DNA from: Arsenophonus sp. aPb
GTDB lineage: Bacteria > Pseudomonadota > Gammaproteobacteria > Enterobacterales > Enterobacteriaceae
Direction: 5' to 3'
Length of the DNA: 64,000 nucleotides
Assembly (NCBI RefSeq): GCF_029873475.1
Contig: NZ_CP123499.1
Span: 682,001 to 746,000, forward strand
Shown here: in pieces, positions 34,465 through 44,140 of the stretch
Layout of the letters: every line of letters begins with the position of its first letter
Numbering within the stretch: the stretch's first letter is position 1
Notes under the pieces: generated by a model
The model's database searches: none
The model's input: only the letters and a program-made list of their open reading frames with translations
Told to the model about the DNA's origin: nothing
Made by a program: the position numbers and the translations under genes

Positions 34465-35685
34465 TTAATTCATTAATTCTTGCTGCAATTGTATCACTTG
34501 CTGACAAAATTCTGCTGAGTTGATATGGTGAGGGCTGATTATTAATTTTCTGTTAGTTGTGATTTGGTAGTTTGATTTAAACGCATCAATAAAAGCTTGG
34601 TTAGCTTGTGGTGACCAAAAAACACAACCCTCAATATCTAATGCGGAAAATCCCCCTGTTGGAATAATAAAAGTAACAGCGCCTTGACATTGATTAAGTT
34701 TCTGTGCGATCCACACTCCCATCTGATAATTTTCCTCGGCAGTGGTACGCATTAAGGTAACTTGACTGTTATGATGATAAAAATGGCGATCTTTATATCT
34801 GTCAGGGATTGTTGTCGGGCGACCAAAGTTAACCATATCTAATGCACCACAAGAGATGATACACGGTGTTTGGGTACGCATGATTGCACCGAAGCGATCC
34901 TCATCACAGGCAAGTATGCCGTCAAAAAGGTAATCACAAACTTCAGTAGTTGTGATATCAAGCACGCAATCTACTAATTGGCTATCAACCAGTTTTTCCA
35001 TTGCTTTGCCACCACTTCCTGTGGCATGAAAGACTAAACAATCATAATGATCAGCTAATTTTTTGGTTAATTGTTGGACACAGGGTGTGGTTACGCCAAA
35101 CATGGTTAGTGCTAATATTGGTTTATTATTGTCTTCAGTTTCATCAGCAGAATTAAAAAGTACCGCCCCTGCGATTTGAGCAGCGGCATTTTTTAGAATT
35201 TTACGGGAGATGACATTAAGACCAGAAATATCTGTGACTGAGTACATCATGGAAATATCACTGGCACCGATATAGCCTGAAACATCACCGGATGCCATCG
35301 TTGAGAGCATTAATTTAGGCATACCGACGGCAAGAGATTGCATTGCAGGTGTAATAAGCGCTGTTCCGCCTGAGCCACCTAATCCAAGAATAGCTAAAAC
35401 ATCTTTTTGTTGTAAGAGATATTTTTCAAATGCGATTGCCATCGCTGCGATAGCTTTCCCTCTATCTTGGCCAAAGATAGCTTCTCTTCCGCTAGGATGA
35501 TAGCTAGCAACAGTTTCAGCAGTAATATCAGCTTTATCATCCAAATTGTCAGCTTTCGTACTTAAATCAACAATACGTACCGCTAAGCCAGTTTGTTTTA
35601 TAAGTTGGCTAACATAAAAAGTTTCGATGCCTTTGGTATCTAGCGTTGCTGCAATATAGATATATCCATGCTGTTCCTTCATCAT
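34465..35685 (-). CDS. Tm-1-like ATP-binding protein (UPF0261)
   Basis: 406 residues from ATG-ATG at 35685 (AGGA six bases upstream); the frame can extend to 35730 without a ribosome site. N-terminal Rossmann-like nucleotide-binding part (YIYIAATLDTKGIETFYVSQL) and the glycine-rich LGLGGSGGTALITPAMQ near residue 115. This family includes the N-terminal half of the tomato Tm-1 virus-resistance protein; bacterial function is unknown. First gene of a two-gene operon divergent from a TetR regulator. Confidence 0.82.
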   Translation of the reverse strand: MMKEQHGYIYIAATLDTKGIETFYVSQLIKQTGLAVRIVDLSTKADNLDDKADITAETVASYHPSGREAIFGQDRGKAIAAMAIAFEKYLLQQKDVLAILGLGGSGGTALITPAMQSLAVGMPKLMLSTMASGDVSGYIGASDISMMYSVTDISGLNVISRKILKNAAAQIAGAVLFNSADETEDNNKPILALTMFGVTTPCVQQLTKKLADHYDCLVFHATGSGGKAMEKLVDSQLVDCVLDITTTEVCDYLFDGILACDEDRFGAIMRTQTPCIISCGALDMVNFGRPTTIPDRYKDRHFYHHNSQVTLMRTTAEENYQMGVWIAQKLNQCQGAVTFIIPTGGFSALDIEGCVFWSPQANQAFIDAFKSNYQITTNRKLIISPHHINSAEFCQQVIQLQQELMN

Positions 35686-35897
35686 AAATCCTTGATTGTT
35701 TGCTGACTTGGATGGGAGTATTATAGGCACAATAAAAGTAAGCTATCATTTGTGCTTTTATAAATTGAGATATTAGTCTCAATTTATTTTAATTCTTTAG
35801 CGTTATATTGTTTCTTAATGCAGTACATTCTAATTATAAAAGTTATCGTAAAGGTGACGTTTGAATCCATTTTGGTTAAAAATAAAGGATAAATTTT

Positions 35898-36524
35898 ATG
35901 ACGTCAATTGATCTTATTTCACAATACACAGGTACTAGAAAACGGACTTTTAACCGATTAATTTCTACTGCATTGAGCTTGTTTGAAGACGGGAAATTGC
36001 CTTCTGTTTCTGAAGTTGCATCTCATGCTCATGTTTCGAGAGCAACAGCTTATCGTTATTTTCCAACTCATAGTGATCTGGTTTCTGCCATTGTGAGTGA
36101 AAGCTTAGGGCCTATTTTAACCTGGTTGCCTGATAGCCAAAAAACGGAAGAACGGATCCAAGAATTATTGTTATTTGCCTATCCACGTATGTTTCAATAT
36201 GAAGGAGCGCTTAGAGCAGCATTGCAAGTTTCTTTGCAGCAATGGGCGGCAGCTCGTTCATCGACAATCAAGGCAGAAAAACGGTTAGTTCGTGGACATC
36301 GGAAAGATACTTTGGCGATGATAGTGGAACCGATGAAGGATGACTTTTCGCCAGAAATTATTGAGAGAGTAAAAAGAGCATTTTCGCTTATTTATGGTTC
36401 TGAGGTCTTTTTGGTAATGAAAGATATTTGGCATATGGACAATGCAGAGGTGATAGAAATTAACCAATGGATAGCAAAAGCCATTTATAATCAAGCCATA
36501 AAAGATAATCAAAAAAGCCAATAG
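35898..36524 (+). CDS. TetR-family transcriptional regulator
   Basis: 208 residues. N-terminal helix-turn-helix (about residues 15-60) with the recognition region VSEVASHAHVSRATAYRYFPTHSDLVSAI. The C-terminal ligand domain is unassigned. Divergent from the Tm-1-like/PEP-hydrolase-like operon with a 212-bp gap, so it probably controls it. Ligand unknown. The frame is complete. Confidence 0.87.
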   Translation: MTSIDLISQYTGTRKRTFNRLISTALSLFEDGKLPSVSEVASHAHVSRATAYRYFPTHSDLVSAIVSESLGPILTWLPDSQKTEERIQELLLFAYPRMFQYEGALRAALQVSLQQWAAARSSTIKAEKRLVRGHRKDTLAMIVEPMKDDFSPEIIERVKRAFSLIYGSEVFLVMKDIWHMDNAEVIEINQWIAKAIYNQAIKDNQKSQ

Positions 36525-36610
36525 GCCTGTTTGTTATCCAATAATATATTTAGTATGTAGTGGCTTTATAGTAAAAAAATGAATATCAATAATAAAATGG
36601 AGTCATGTGA

Positions 36611-36644
36611 TTAGTGGATAAGATATCTATTCTCGATCCACTAA
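36611..36644. terminator. Inverted repeat between TetR and speD
   Basis: TTAGTGGAT (36611-36619) and ATCCACTAA (36636-36644) form a 9-bp stem with a 16-base loop between convergent genes. A U-run is lacking on both strands, so the terminator call is weak. Confidence 0.4.
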
Positions 36645-36654
36645 TCGATATAAA

Positions 36655-37455
36655 TTACAGTTCTGGCAAATTACGGCCGTAATAAATTTCTTGCATCTCT
36701 TTTTTTAACAGATAAGTAATCCGTTTTTTTTCCCCAGGGGCAAGTTGTTCTGCGGTCGTATTAAATAAATAGTTATTCAAATTTAGCTCAAAGTCTTTTA
36801 GCATCATTTTAGTATGGAAAAGATTTTCCTGATAGAGGTTAACATCTATCATATGATACTGAGACTGGAATTCTTCCGGCATATAATTTTGAATGGAATT
36901 GATTTCGTGATCAATATAGTGTTTGATGCCGTTAACATCGCGGGTAAAACCACGAACCCGATAATCAATAGTAACAATATCTGATTCAAGTTGATGAATA
37001 AGATAGTTAAGCGTTTTTAATGGCGAAATCACGCCACAAGTGGAGACTTCGATATCTGCTCTAAAAGTGCATATACCATCATCTGGATGACTTTCTGGGT
37101 AGGTGTGAACACAAATATGACTTTTATCGAGATGAGCAACAATAGAATCAGGTAAGGGCCCTGGATTTTCCGTGTTGTCTACATTTTTGGGATTTATTGA
37201 GTTTTCGCTAATCAAAATAGTAACACTGGCACCTTGAGGGTCATAATCTTGTCGAGCAATATTCAAGATATTGGCATCAATAATAGAGCAGGTTTCAGTT
37301 AGAATTTCAGTCAAGCGTGTTGCATTATATTGCTCATCAATATAAGCCAGATAACTATGACGATCTGCTGCTGTTTTGGCATAACAGATATCATATATAC
37401 AGAAACTTAAACTTTTAGTTAAATTATTAAAGCCATGTAATTTCAATTTTTGCAA
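36655..37455 (-). CDS. speD: S-adenosylmethionine decarboxylase SpeD
   Basis: Pyruvoyl enzyme making decarboxylated AdoMet, the aminopropyl donor for spermidine. 266 residues; self-cleavage site Lys111-Ser112 (LDKSHICVHTYPE) at the E. coli position. The start codon is TTG at 37455, supported by a strong AGGAGG site nine bases upstream and by the conserved N-terminus QKLKLHGFNNLTKS. It follows speE by 26 bp as in the E. coli speE-speD operon. Confidence 0.97.
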   Translation of the reverse strand: MQKLKLHGFNNLTKSLSFCIYDICYAKTAADRHSYLAYIDEQYNATRLTEILTETCSIIDANILNIARQDYDPQGASVTILISENSINPKNVDNTENPGPLPDSIVAHLDKSHICVHTYPESHPDDGICTFRADIEVSTCGVISPLKTLNYLIHQLESDIVTIDYRVRGFTRDVNGIKHYIDHEINSIQNYMPEEFQSQYHMIDVNLYQENLFHTKMMLKDFELNLNNYLFNTTAEQLAPGEKKRITYLLKKEMQEIYYGRNLPEL

Positions 37456-37481
37456 TTTATTTCACCTCCTATTGAGTAAAA

Positions 37482-38345
37482 CTAAGCTTTTTTAGCTAGT
37501 AAATCCAGTAAATACTGTGGTAATGCGAAGCTGGCTAGATGTAATTCGGGTGTATAATAGCGACAAATAATATCTGCTTTTTTAAAACGAGTTTCCAATA
37601 TTTGCAAGGATATTTGACGTAATTTTGTTGTCTGGCTTGCCCAGGCAAAGGTCATCATTCCGCCATAGTAAGACGGTATAGCGGCTTGATAAAAGCTACA
37701 ATCTTTAAAGTAATTAGATAGTTTTTGGTGACTATTAATTACCTCATCTTGTTGCAGGAAACAAACACCATTTTGGGCCACTAAAATGCCATTTTCATTC
37801 AGACAGTTGACACAACCTTGGTAAAAATCTGAGGTAAATAGCCCTTCTCCTGGTCCGATAGGATCGGTGCAATCAGAAATAATTAGGTCAAATTTTTGCT
37901 CGGTGGTCTTAACAAAATTGACACCATCATCAATGACCAATTTAAAACGGGGATCGTTATAAGCGCCTGCATTATGATTGGGTAGATATTGGCGGCAAAA
38001 TTCGACTACACTGGCATCAATTTCAACCATAGTGATGTTTTCTAAATATTGATGGCGACATACTTCACGTAACATTCCGCCATCACCACCACCAATGATT
38101 AGTACTTTTTTAGCGTGGCCATGGGCAAATAAAGGGACATGAGTCATCATTTCGTGATAAATAAATTCATCCCGTTCAGTTGTTTGTACTACGCCATCAA
38201 GGGCCATAATGCGCCCCATTTCAGCATTCTCAAAAATGATCAGATCTTGATGAGCGGTTTTATTATGGTACAGTATATTATCGACAGTAAAATATTGACC
38301 GACATTGTGGTGGAGTGTTTCGAGCCAAATCTCTTTTTTTGACAT
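37482..38345 (-). CDS. speE: Spermidine synthase SpeE
   Basis: Transfers the aminopropyl group from decarboxylated AdoMet to putrescine. 287 residues (288 in E. coli) with the motifs VLIIGGGDGGMLREV, MVEIDASVVEFCRQYLP and ISDCTDPIGPGEGLF, the last holding the catalytic aspartate. Cytoplasmic. First gene of speE-speD; combined with speF putrescine production it completes spermidine synthesis. Confidence 0.97.
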   Translation of the reverse strand: MSKKEIWLETLHHNVGQYFTVDNILYHNKTAHQDLIIFENAEMGRIMALDGVVQTTERDEFIYHEMMTHVPLFAHGHAKKVLIIGGGDGGMLREVCRHQYLENITMVEIDASVVEFCRQYLPNHNAGAYNDPRFKLVIDDGVNFVKTTEQKFDLIISDCTDPIGPGEGLFTSDFYQGCVNCLNENGILVAQNGVCFLQQDEVINSHQKLSNYFKDCSFYQAAIPSYYGGMMTFAWASQTTKLRQISLQILETRFKKADIICRYYTPELHLASFALPQYLLDLLAKKA

Positions 38346-38450
38346 ACTTATCTTTTCCTTTCTAACAGAGTTAAAAAAGCGCAGCTAATAATTTTTTTCG
38401 TTTCAATGATAAGTTAGAAATTTCTTATCAGAGTGCATGAAAGAAAGTAT

Positions 38451-38804
38451 TTATTTTACATAAGCAAATAATGCTAAAGCATCATCGGCAAGCACCCGGC
38501 ATTTCTTTTTACGGGGGATAGGAATTTTTTTTAAGTCATCATAACGCTCTTCATTTAATTTTGCCATGGTAGGTTTGTCATAATTACTTAGATCCCAATG
38601 ATTACTCTGGGCAAAATAGAGGATTGCTCTTTCAATTTCACGATCAGGAATTTGTGAGTAACCACAATCATGCTTTAAAAATATATAAACTGCTGTTAAA
38701 TCAGCAAGATTTTCTGTTTCATTGCTTGATAGAGCAGATGCTTTGGTTGAAAAAATAAACCAAAAAAGCAGGGCTATATGTGAAATAAAAATAATTTTAC
38801 GCAT
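38451..38804 (-). CDS. yacC: YacC, GspS/AspS-like pilotin-family protein
   Basis: 117 residues with a signal peptide (to TKASA) and the pattern NLADLTAVYIFLKHDCGYSQIPDREIERAILYFAQ..WDLSNYD, close to E. coli YacC in sequence and length. A cysteine pair (DCGY, KKCRVLADDAL) probably forms a disulfide. The fold is related to type II secretion pilotins; the role of YacC is unknown. Position upstream of speE and divergent from cueO is as in E. coli. Confidence 0.85.
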   Translation of the reverse strand: MRKIIFISHIALLFWFIFSTKASALSSNETENLADLTAVYIFLKHDCGYSQIPDREIERAILYFAQSNHWDLSNYDKPTMAKLNEERYDDLKKIPIPRKKKCRVLADDALALFAYVK

Positions 38805-38925
38805 TTAGTTAGTTGTATAATTTAAATGTCAATTTATTCTATTAATACTAATAGAACGATGAAGTATACCTATTTTTCAGAAAAGCAGATAAATATATCG
38901 TCATATTACATAAAAAAATATTGGC

Positions 38926-38956
38926 TTGACCTTCCAGTAAGTGGAACCTCTATATT
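38926..38956 (+). promoter_or_regulatory. CueR-type promoter/operator of cueO
   Basis: TTGACC (38926-38931) and TATATT (38951-38956) are 19 bp apart, the over-long spacing typical of MerR-family promoters. The spacer carries the imperfect dyad ACCTTCCAG...GTGGAACC, resembling the E. coli CueR box upstream of copA and cueO. Cu(I)-bound CueR would activate it. Confidence 0.78.
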
Positions 38957-39038
38957 TTAGTGAAATTATCTATTTTCTACCATTTTACATTTATACCTTA
39001 CCTTATCTTATTAGGGTTTAATTATAAAGGAGCAAGCT

Positions 39039-40619
39039 ATGTTGCGTCGGGATTTTATGAAATTGGCAGCGGCAATGGGATCGGTAAGCTTATTACCAAC
39101 TTGGAGTCGCGCTGCATTATCTGCAACGCAATATCCTTGTTTACCTATTCCAGCATTATTATGGCCGGATAAGCATGGCAAAATTACCATCCGGGTTACT
39201 CAAGGTAAAACGCAATTTTTACCCGCAAAATCAGCTGTAACATGGGGTTACAACGGATCCTTGTTAGGTCCAGCAATCAAGCTTAAATCAGGCCAACGTG
39301 TCTCTATTGATATTCACAATCAGTTATCCGAGGCTACCGCATTGCATTGGCACGGGCTAAAAATCCCCGGTGAAGCTGATGGTGGTCCTCATGCGGTAAT
39401 TAAACCTAATGTGGTAAGAAGGGTTAATTTTGCCGTTAACCAACCCGAGGCAACTTGTTGGTTTCATCCGCACCCTCATGGTAAAACGGGTTATCAAGTT
39501 GCCATGGGGTTGGCGGGTTTAGTATTAATTGAGGATGAACATAGCCAATTACAAAAATTGCCAAATCAATGGGGTATCGATGATATTCCCGTTATTTTGC
39601 AGGATAAACGTTTAAATCGTGCAGGGCAGATAGATTATCAACTTAATGTAATGAGTGCTGCTGTTGGTTGGTTTGGTAACACTATGTTAACTAATGGCGT
39701 GGTATTACCTAAACATATAGCACCTAAGGGTTGGTTACGTTTACGTTTTCTTAATGGCTGTAATGCCAGAAGTCTAAACCTGGCAACCAGTGATGGGCGA
39801 AAAATGTATGTTATTGCTAGTGATGGTGGGCTATTAAATGAACCTGTTGCCGTCGATCAATTACCGATGATAAGTGCTGAACGTTTTGAGGTACTAGTTG
39901 ATGCCTCGAATGGTAAAGCGTTTGATATTGTTACCTTGCCAGTCAAACAAATGGGAATGACAATAGCGCCTTTTGATCAACCCGTAGCTGTATTGCACAT
40001 TGAGCCAGGATTAAACGCAAGAGAGACTTTTTTACCTGACAGTTTAGCTTCTATTGCCTCATTGCCTGATTTGACTGGCATTAAACAGCGTCAATTGCAT
40101 TTAATGATGGATGCACGTTTAGATATGCAAGGTATGATGGCGCTTAGAAAACAGTATGGTGAACAGGCTTTGGCCGGGATGAATATGCATGGTCATAGCA
40201 ATATGATGAAGGAAAATGGGGCGCATGCGATGCATAATCATCAGCAAGCGCCGATGATGAATCAATCATTCAATCTTCTCCATGCTAATAGTATTAATGG
40301 CCGACCTTTTTCCATGACGGAGGTGGCATTTAATGTTGCAAAAGGCCAGTATGAACGCTGGATCATATCCGGTCGAGGTGACATGATGTTACATCCTTTC
40401 CATATACATGGAACTCAATTTAGGATCTTGACAGAGAATGGACAACCAGTGGCTTCCCACAGACAAGGTTGGAAAGATACTGTGCGGGTTGATGGTGATA
40501 TCAGTGAGGTATTGGTAAAGTTTGATCATATCGCAACCCAGGTACATCCCTATATGGCGCATTGTCATTTATTAGAGCATGAAGATACGGGCATGATGGC
40601 CAGTTTCTCTGTTAGCTAA
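39039..40619 (+). CDS. cueO: Multicopper oxidase CueO
   Basis: Periplasmic cuprous oxidase protecting against copper. 526 residues with a Tat signal (RRDFMK at residues 3-8), copper-binding motifs HWHG (103-106), CWFHPHPHG (140-148), HPFHIHG and HCHLLEHEDTGMM near the C-terminus, and a methionine/histidine-rich insert (NMHGHSNMMKENGAHAMHNH) that in E. coli binds extra copper. GGAGC precedes the ATG at 39039. The CueR-type promoter is 83 bp upstream. Confidence 0.96.
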   Translation: MLRRDFMKLAAAMGSVSLLPTWSRAALSATQYPCLPIPALLWPDKHGKITIRVTQGKTQFLPAKSAVTWGYNGSLLGPAIKLKSGQRVSIDIHNQLSEATALHWHGLKIPGEADGGPHAVIKPNVVRRVNFAVNQPEATCWFHPHPHGKTGYQVAMGLAGLVLIEDEHSQLQKLPNQWGIDDIPVILQDKRLNRAGQIDYQLNVMSAAVGWFGNTMLTNGVVLPKHIAPKGWLRLRFLNGCNARSLNLATSDGRKMYVIASDGGLLNEPVAVDQLPMISAERFEVLVDASNGKAFDIVTLPVKQMGMTIAPFDQPVAVLHIEPGLNARETFLPDSLASIASLPDLTGIKQRQLHLMMDARLDMQGMMALRKQYGEQALAGMNMHGHSNMMKENGAHAMHNHQQAPMMNQSFNLLHANSINGRPFSMTEVAFNVAKGQYERWIISGRGDMMLHPFHIHGTQFRILTENGQPVASHRQGWKDTVRVDGDISEVLVKFDHIATQVHPYMAHCHLLEHEDTGMMASFSVS

Positions 40620-40740
40620 AATATTAACTTCTTTATTTATGTTGTTAATCAATATTGGATGAGGGCATTTTATCGCGTCTTTATTGCCCTTATGTTAGAA
40701 TCTAAGGTTTTTACTTCCATGAATATGAATACCTAAAGTT

Positions 40741-41277
40741 ATGAAACAAATTGTAGAAGTCATGATCTCAGAAGCGGATGTTAAACAACGTATTGATGAG
40801 ATGGCAAAAGAGATTGTTGAACATTATAAATCATTGCAAGATGAGTTGGTGTTGGTTGGTCTTTTGAAAGGCTCTTTTATTTTTATGGCTGATTTATGTC
40901 GTAAAATTGATATCCCTCATGAAGTCGATTTTATGACGGTATCAAGTTATGGCAATGGCATGACTTCAAGCCGCGATGTAAAAATTATTAAGGATCTAGA
41001 TGAAGATATTCGCGGCAAGCATATTCTGATTGTTGAAGATATTATTGATTCAGGTAATACGCTAAAAAAAGTCCGTCAAATCCTAAAATTACGTGGCCCT
41101 AAGTCTGTCGCAATTTGTACGTTATTAGATAAACCCTCTCGACGTGAAGTAGAGGTTCCTGTTGAATGGACAGGTTTTGCTATTCAAGATGAATTTGTTG
41201 TGGGTTTTGGTATCGACTATGCACAGCAATATCGACATTTACCCTATATTGGGCATGTTATTTTACTAGATGATTAA
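40741..41277 (+). CDS. hpt: Hypoxanthine phosphoribosyltransferase
   Basis: Purine salvage: hypoxanthine plus PRPP to IMP. 178 residues, exactly E. coli-like length, with the PRPP loop VEDIIDSGNT (98-107). Cytoplasmic. Single gene convergent with can, separated by a bidirectional terminator. Confidence 0.97.
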   Translation: MKQIVEVMISEADVKQRIDEMAKEIVEHYKSLQDELVLVGLLKGSFIFMADLCRKIDIPHEVDFMTVSSYGNGMTSSRDVKIIKDLDEDIRGKHILIVEDIIDSGNTLKKVRQILKLRGPKSVAICTLLDKPSRREVEVPVEWTGFAIQDEFVVGFGIDYAQQYRHLPYIGHVILLDD

Positions 41278-41300
41278 GTGGTAGTGTTATTTATTGAATG

Positions 41301-41328
41301 AAAAAATCGAACGTTAGTTCGATTTTTT
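41301..41328. terminator. Bidirectional rho-independent terminator between hpt and can
   Basis: Perfect 12-bp inverted repeat AAAAAATCGAAC/GTTCGATTTTTT with loop GTTA. The A/T arms give a U-run on both strands. Confidence 0.93.
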
Positions 41329-41335
41329 GCGGTGC

Positions 41336-41989
41336 TTATTTTTGCTGGCTTAATTTAGCAATAGCTTGCCGATAGGTGATTTCAAGCTGTTCACGGCTAT
41401 TAGCCGTAACATCAAGATCATTGAGTCTGCCATTCTGTATACCATAGACCCAGCCATGAATAATGACGTTTTGGCTGCGCCGCCAGGCAGATTGTATTAT
41501 TGTCGAATGGCCAAGATTATAAACTTGCTCAATAACATTGAGTTCACATAAGCGATTTGCCCGTTCTTGCGGTGCAAGCTCACCTAAGATTGCACTATGT
41601 TTAAACAAAATATCACGGACATGTAGTAGCCAGTTATTAATCAGCCCTCGTTCTGTGTTATCAATAGCGGCTTCAATACCACCACAACCATAGTGACCAC
41701 AGATGATAATGTGTTCGACTTTTAGTACGTCAACAGCATATTGTATGACTGACAGGCAATTTAAATCAGTATGGATCACCAAATTAGCGACATTTCGGTG
41801 GACAAATAGATCACCAGGCGCTGCTTTAGTTAATTTTTCAGCAGGTACGCGGCTGTCAGAGCAGCCTATCCACAGAAAATGTGGATTTTGAAATTTTGCT
41901 AATTCTTTAAAAAAAGAAGGATTTTCTTTGGTTACTGATTCTGACCACTGTAGATTGTTTTCAAACAGCTGTTTAATTTTTTTCATCAT
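41336..41989 (-). CDS. can: Beta-carbonic anhydrase Can
   Basis: Interconverts CO2 and bicarbonate for carboxylation reactions. 217 residues with zinc ligands Cys43, Asp45 (GCSDSRVPAE), His98 and Cys101 (GHYGCGG). Two consecutive ATGs at the start; the second equals the E. coli start and would shift numbering by one. Essential in air in E. coli. Cytoplasmic. Confidence 0.96.
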   Translation of the reverse strand: MMKKIKQLFENNLQWSESVTKENPSFFKELAKFQNPHFLWIGCSDSRVPAEKLTKAAPGDLFVHRNVANLVIHTDLNCLSVIQYAVDVLKVEHIIICGHYGCGGIEAAIDNTERGLINNWLLHVRDILFKHSAILGELAPQERANRLCELNVIEQVYNLGHSTIIQSAWRRSQNVIIHGWVYGIQNGRLNDLDVTANSREQLEITYRQAIAKLSQQK

Positions 41990-42153
41990 AATTCACGTGG
42001 ATTAGTTATGGTTAACTGCAATAATAATCATATACAACATCAATTTATTTTTTAATATTTACTCGCTGTTAGTTATAGTTTAATTGAAAAAAGATTACTA
42101 ATGGTGTGATTTATTATCATATGTGGAATAAAAATAGATAAGAAAGGTTTTTT

Positions 42154-43098
42154 ATGACTTATGCTTTAGAGCTGCTCCAGCTTACAAAAACCTATCCCGG
42201 TGGTGTGAAAGCATTAACCGGAATTGATTTACAGGTTGAGGTGGGAGATTTCTATGCCTTATTAGGACCTAATGGTGCAGGTAAATCAACGACAATTGGT
42301 ATTATCAGTTCATTAGTCAATAAAACGGGCGGTAAAGTGAGAGTATTTGGCTACGATCTTGATAAAGACGTGGTGAATGTAAAACGCCAGTTGGGTTTAG
42401 TGCCTCAAGAATTCAATTTTAATCCATTTGAAACAGTAATACAGATAGTGCTGAATCAAGCGGGTTATTATGGCGTTCCGCGTTCGTTAGCCTTATCTAG
42501 AGCAGAAATGTATCTTTCTCAACTGGCTTTGTGGAATAAACGCGACGAGCCTGCACGAGACCTCTCCGGAGGCATGAAACGGCGATTGATGATTGCTCGT
42601 GCATTAATGCATCAACCCAAACTGTTAATTTTGGACGAACCCACTGCAGGAGTCGATATTGAACTGCGTCGTTCAATGTGGAGTTTTTTGAAGACCTTAA
42701 ACGCGCAAGGTACCACCATTATTTTAACGACCCATTATTTGGAAGAAGCGGAAATGTTGTGTCGAAATATTGGTATTATTCAATATGGAGAATTGATTGA
42801 GAATACCAGTATGAAAAAACTACTCAATCAGTTGGAGTCAGAGACATTTATTTTTGATCTGGCACCAAAGAGTGCTATCCCTACATTAGAGGGTTATAAA
42901 TTCAGGCTAGTGGATACTTCAACCTTAGAAGTTGATGTACTTCGCGATCAAGGTCTAAATGGTTTATTTAGCCAATTTGCTGAGCAAGGGATACAGATAA
43001 CAAGCATGCGTAATAAAGTAAATCGTTTGGAGGAGTTATTTGTTGGTTTAATGAATAAACAGCATCCACTATCGATAAAGCAAGGAGAAAATAGATGA
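42154..43098 (+). CDS. yadG: ABC transporter ATP-binding protein YadG
   Basis: 314 residues with Walker A GPNGAGKST (residues 41-49), signature LSGGMKRR, Walker B LLILDEPT and the H-loop TTHYLEEAE. It overlaps yadH by four bases. Together with YadH it forms an ABC-2 type exporter of unknown substrate in E. coli. AAAGG lies upstream of the ATG. Confidence 0.95.
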   Translation: MTYALELLQLTKTYPGGVKALTGIDLQVEVGDFYALLGPNGAGKSTTIGIISSLVNKTGGKVRVFGYDLDKDVVNVKRQLGLVPQEFNFNPFETVIQIVLNQAGYYGVPRSLALSRAEMYLSQLALWNKRDEPARDLSGGMKRRLMIARALMHQPKLLILDEPTAGVDIELRRSMWSFLKTLNAQGTTIILTTHYLEEAEMLCRNIGIIQYGELIENTSMKKLLNQLESETFIFDLAPKSAIPTLEGYKFRLVDTSTLEVDVLRDQGLNGLFSQFAEQGIQITSMRNKVNRLEELFVGLMNKQHPLSIKQGENR

Positions 43099-43865
43099 TT
43101 CAGCTCTACTGGGTGGCGATGAAAACCATCTGGATCAAAGAAATAACACGTTTTGCGCGTATTTGGGTACAAACTTTACTACCGCCGGTGATCACCATGT
43201 CACTCTATTTTATTATCTTTGGTCATTTAATTGGTGCAAGAATTGGCAATATGGATGGCGTGAATTACATGCAGTTCATTGTTCCTGGTTTGATTATGAT
43301 GTCGGTGATCACAAACGCTTATGCCAATGTTTGTTCCTCTTTTTTTGGGGCAAAATTCCAAAAAAGTATTGAAGAATTGTTGGTTGCACCCGTTCCTACC
43401 CATATTGTCATAATGGGTTTTGTTGGCGGTGGGGTTGCGCGAGGAGTATTGGTTGGTCTGTTGGTTACCCTGGTTTCGCTATTTTTTGTTCCATTACATA
43501 TTTATTCATGGTGGATGGTAATTATTACCGTATTAATGACGGCAATTTTGTTTTCATTAGCTGGGTTAGTGAATGCGATATTTGCTAAAACATTTGATGA
43601 TATTAGTATTATTCCTACCTTTGTTTTAACACCATTAACTTATTTAGGCGGTGTTTTTTATTCTTTGTCTCTTTTGCCAGAGTTTTGGCAAATGGTATCT
43701 AAACTTAATCCGATCGTCTATATGATCAGCGGATTACGTTATGGATTTCTTGGCATCAGTGATGTTGCAATATCGATTACCTTATCAGTATTAGTGATTT
43801 TTATTGTTATTTTATATGCCATAACGTGGCACTTAATTGAAAAAGGACAAGGATTAAGAACATAA
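43095..43865 (+). CDS. yadH: ABC-2 transporter permease YadH
   Basis: 256 residues with about six membrane segments and the ABC-2 signature region (LTPLTYLGGVFYSLSLLPEFWQ). The ATG overlaps the yadG stop (ATGA), so translation is coupled. The substrate is not known. Confidence 0.94.
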   Translation: MIQLYWVAMKTIWIKEITRFARIWVQTLLPPVITMSLYFIIFGHLIGARIGNMDGVNYMQFIVPGLIMMSVITNAYANVCSSFFGAKFQKSIEELLVAPVPTHIVIMGFVGGGVARGVLVGLLVTLVSLFFVPLHIYSWWMVIITVLMTAILFSLAGLVNAIFAKTFDDISIIPTFVLTPLTYLGGVFYSLSLLPEFWQMVSKLNPIVYMISGLRYGFLGISDVAISITLSVLVIFIVILYAITWHLIEKGQGLRT

Positions 43866-44140
43866 TTATTCACGTATAGTGTGATAAATATATAGGATCG
43901 GATTGGCGCTATTTTTTAGCGCTTCTGCTGTATTATCGCTATGTTAGCCGTTATAAATTTTTTGTTTTTTCTAATAGTAGTTGTTGGTTTTGGCGAATGC
44001 TAAGAGTTTGCAATGGCTGCGGTCATGTGGTCAACCCCCATTTTTTCCTGTATTATCGCCGCTAAGTTATTTAGATTTTAAAGCATCAGCCAAATACCCG
44101 CGTTAACATATTCATATTGCCAATAGAATTATTAGCTAAG
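43866..44140. other. Intergenic region between yadH and folK
   Basis: 275 bp containing a short hairpin (GCGCTA/TAGCGC near 43910) that may terminate yadH. In E. coli the panBCD genes lie between yadH and folK; none is present here. A faint panC-like stretch on the minus strand is too weak to call. Confidence 0.5.

Noticed and set aside
43930..44060. Possible panC remnant on the minus strand between yadH and folK
   Set aside because: Only a short stretch (LSIRQNQQLLLE) vaguely resembles PanC; position fits E. coli order but the similarity is too weak to report as a pseudogene.
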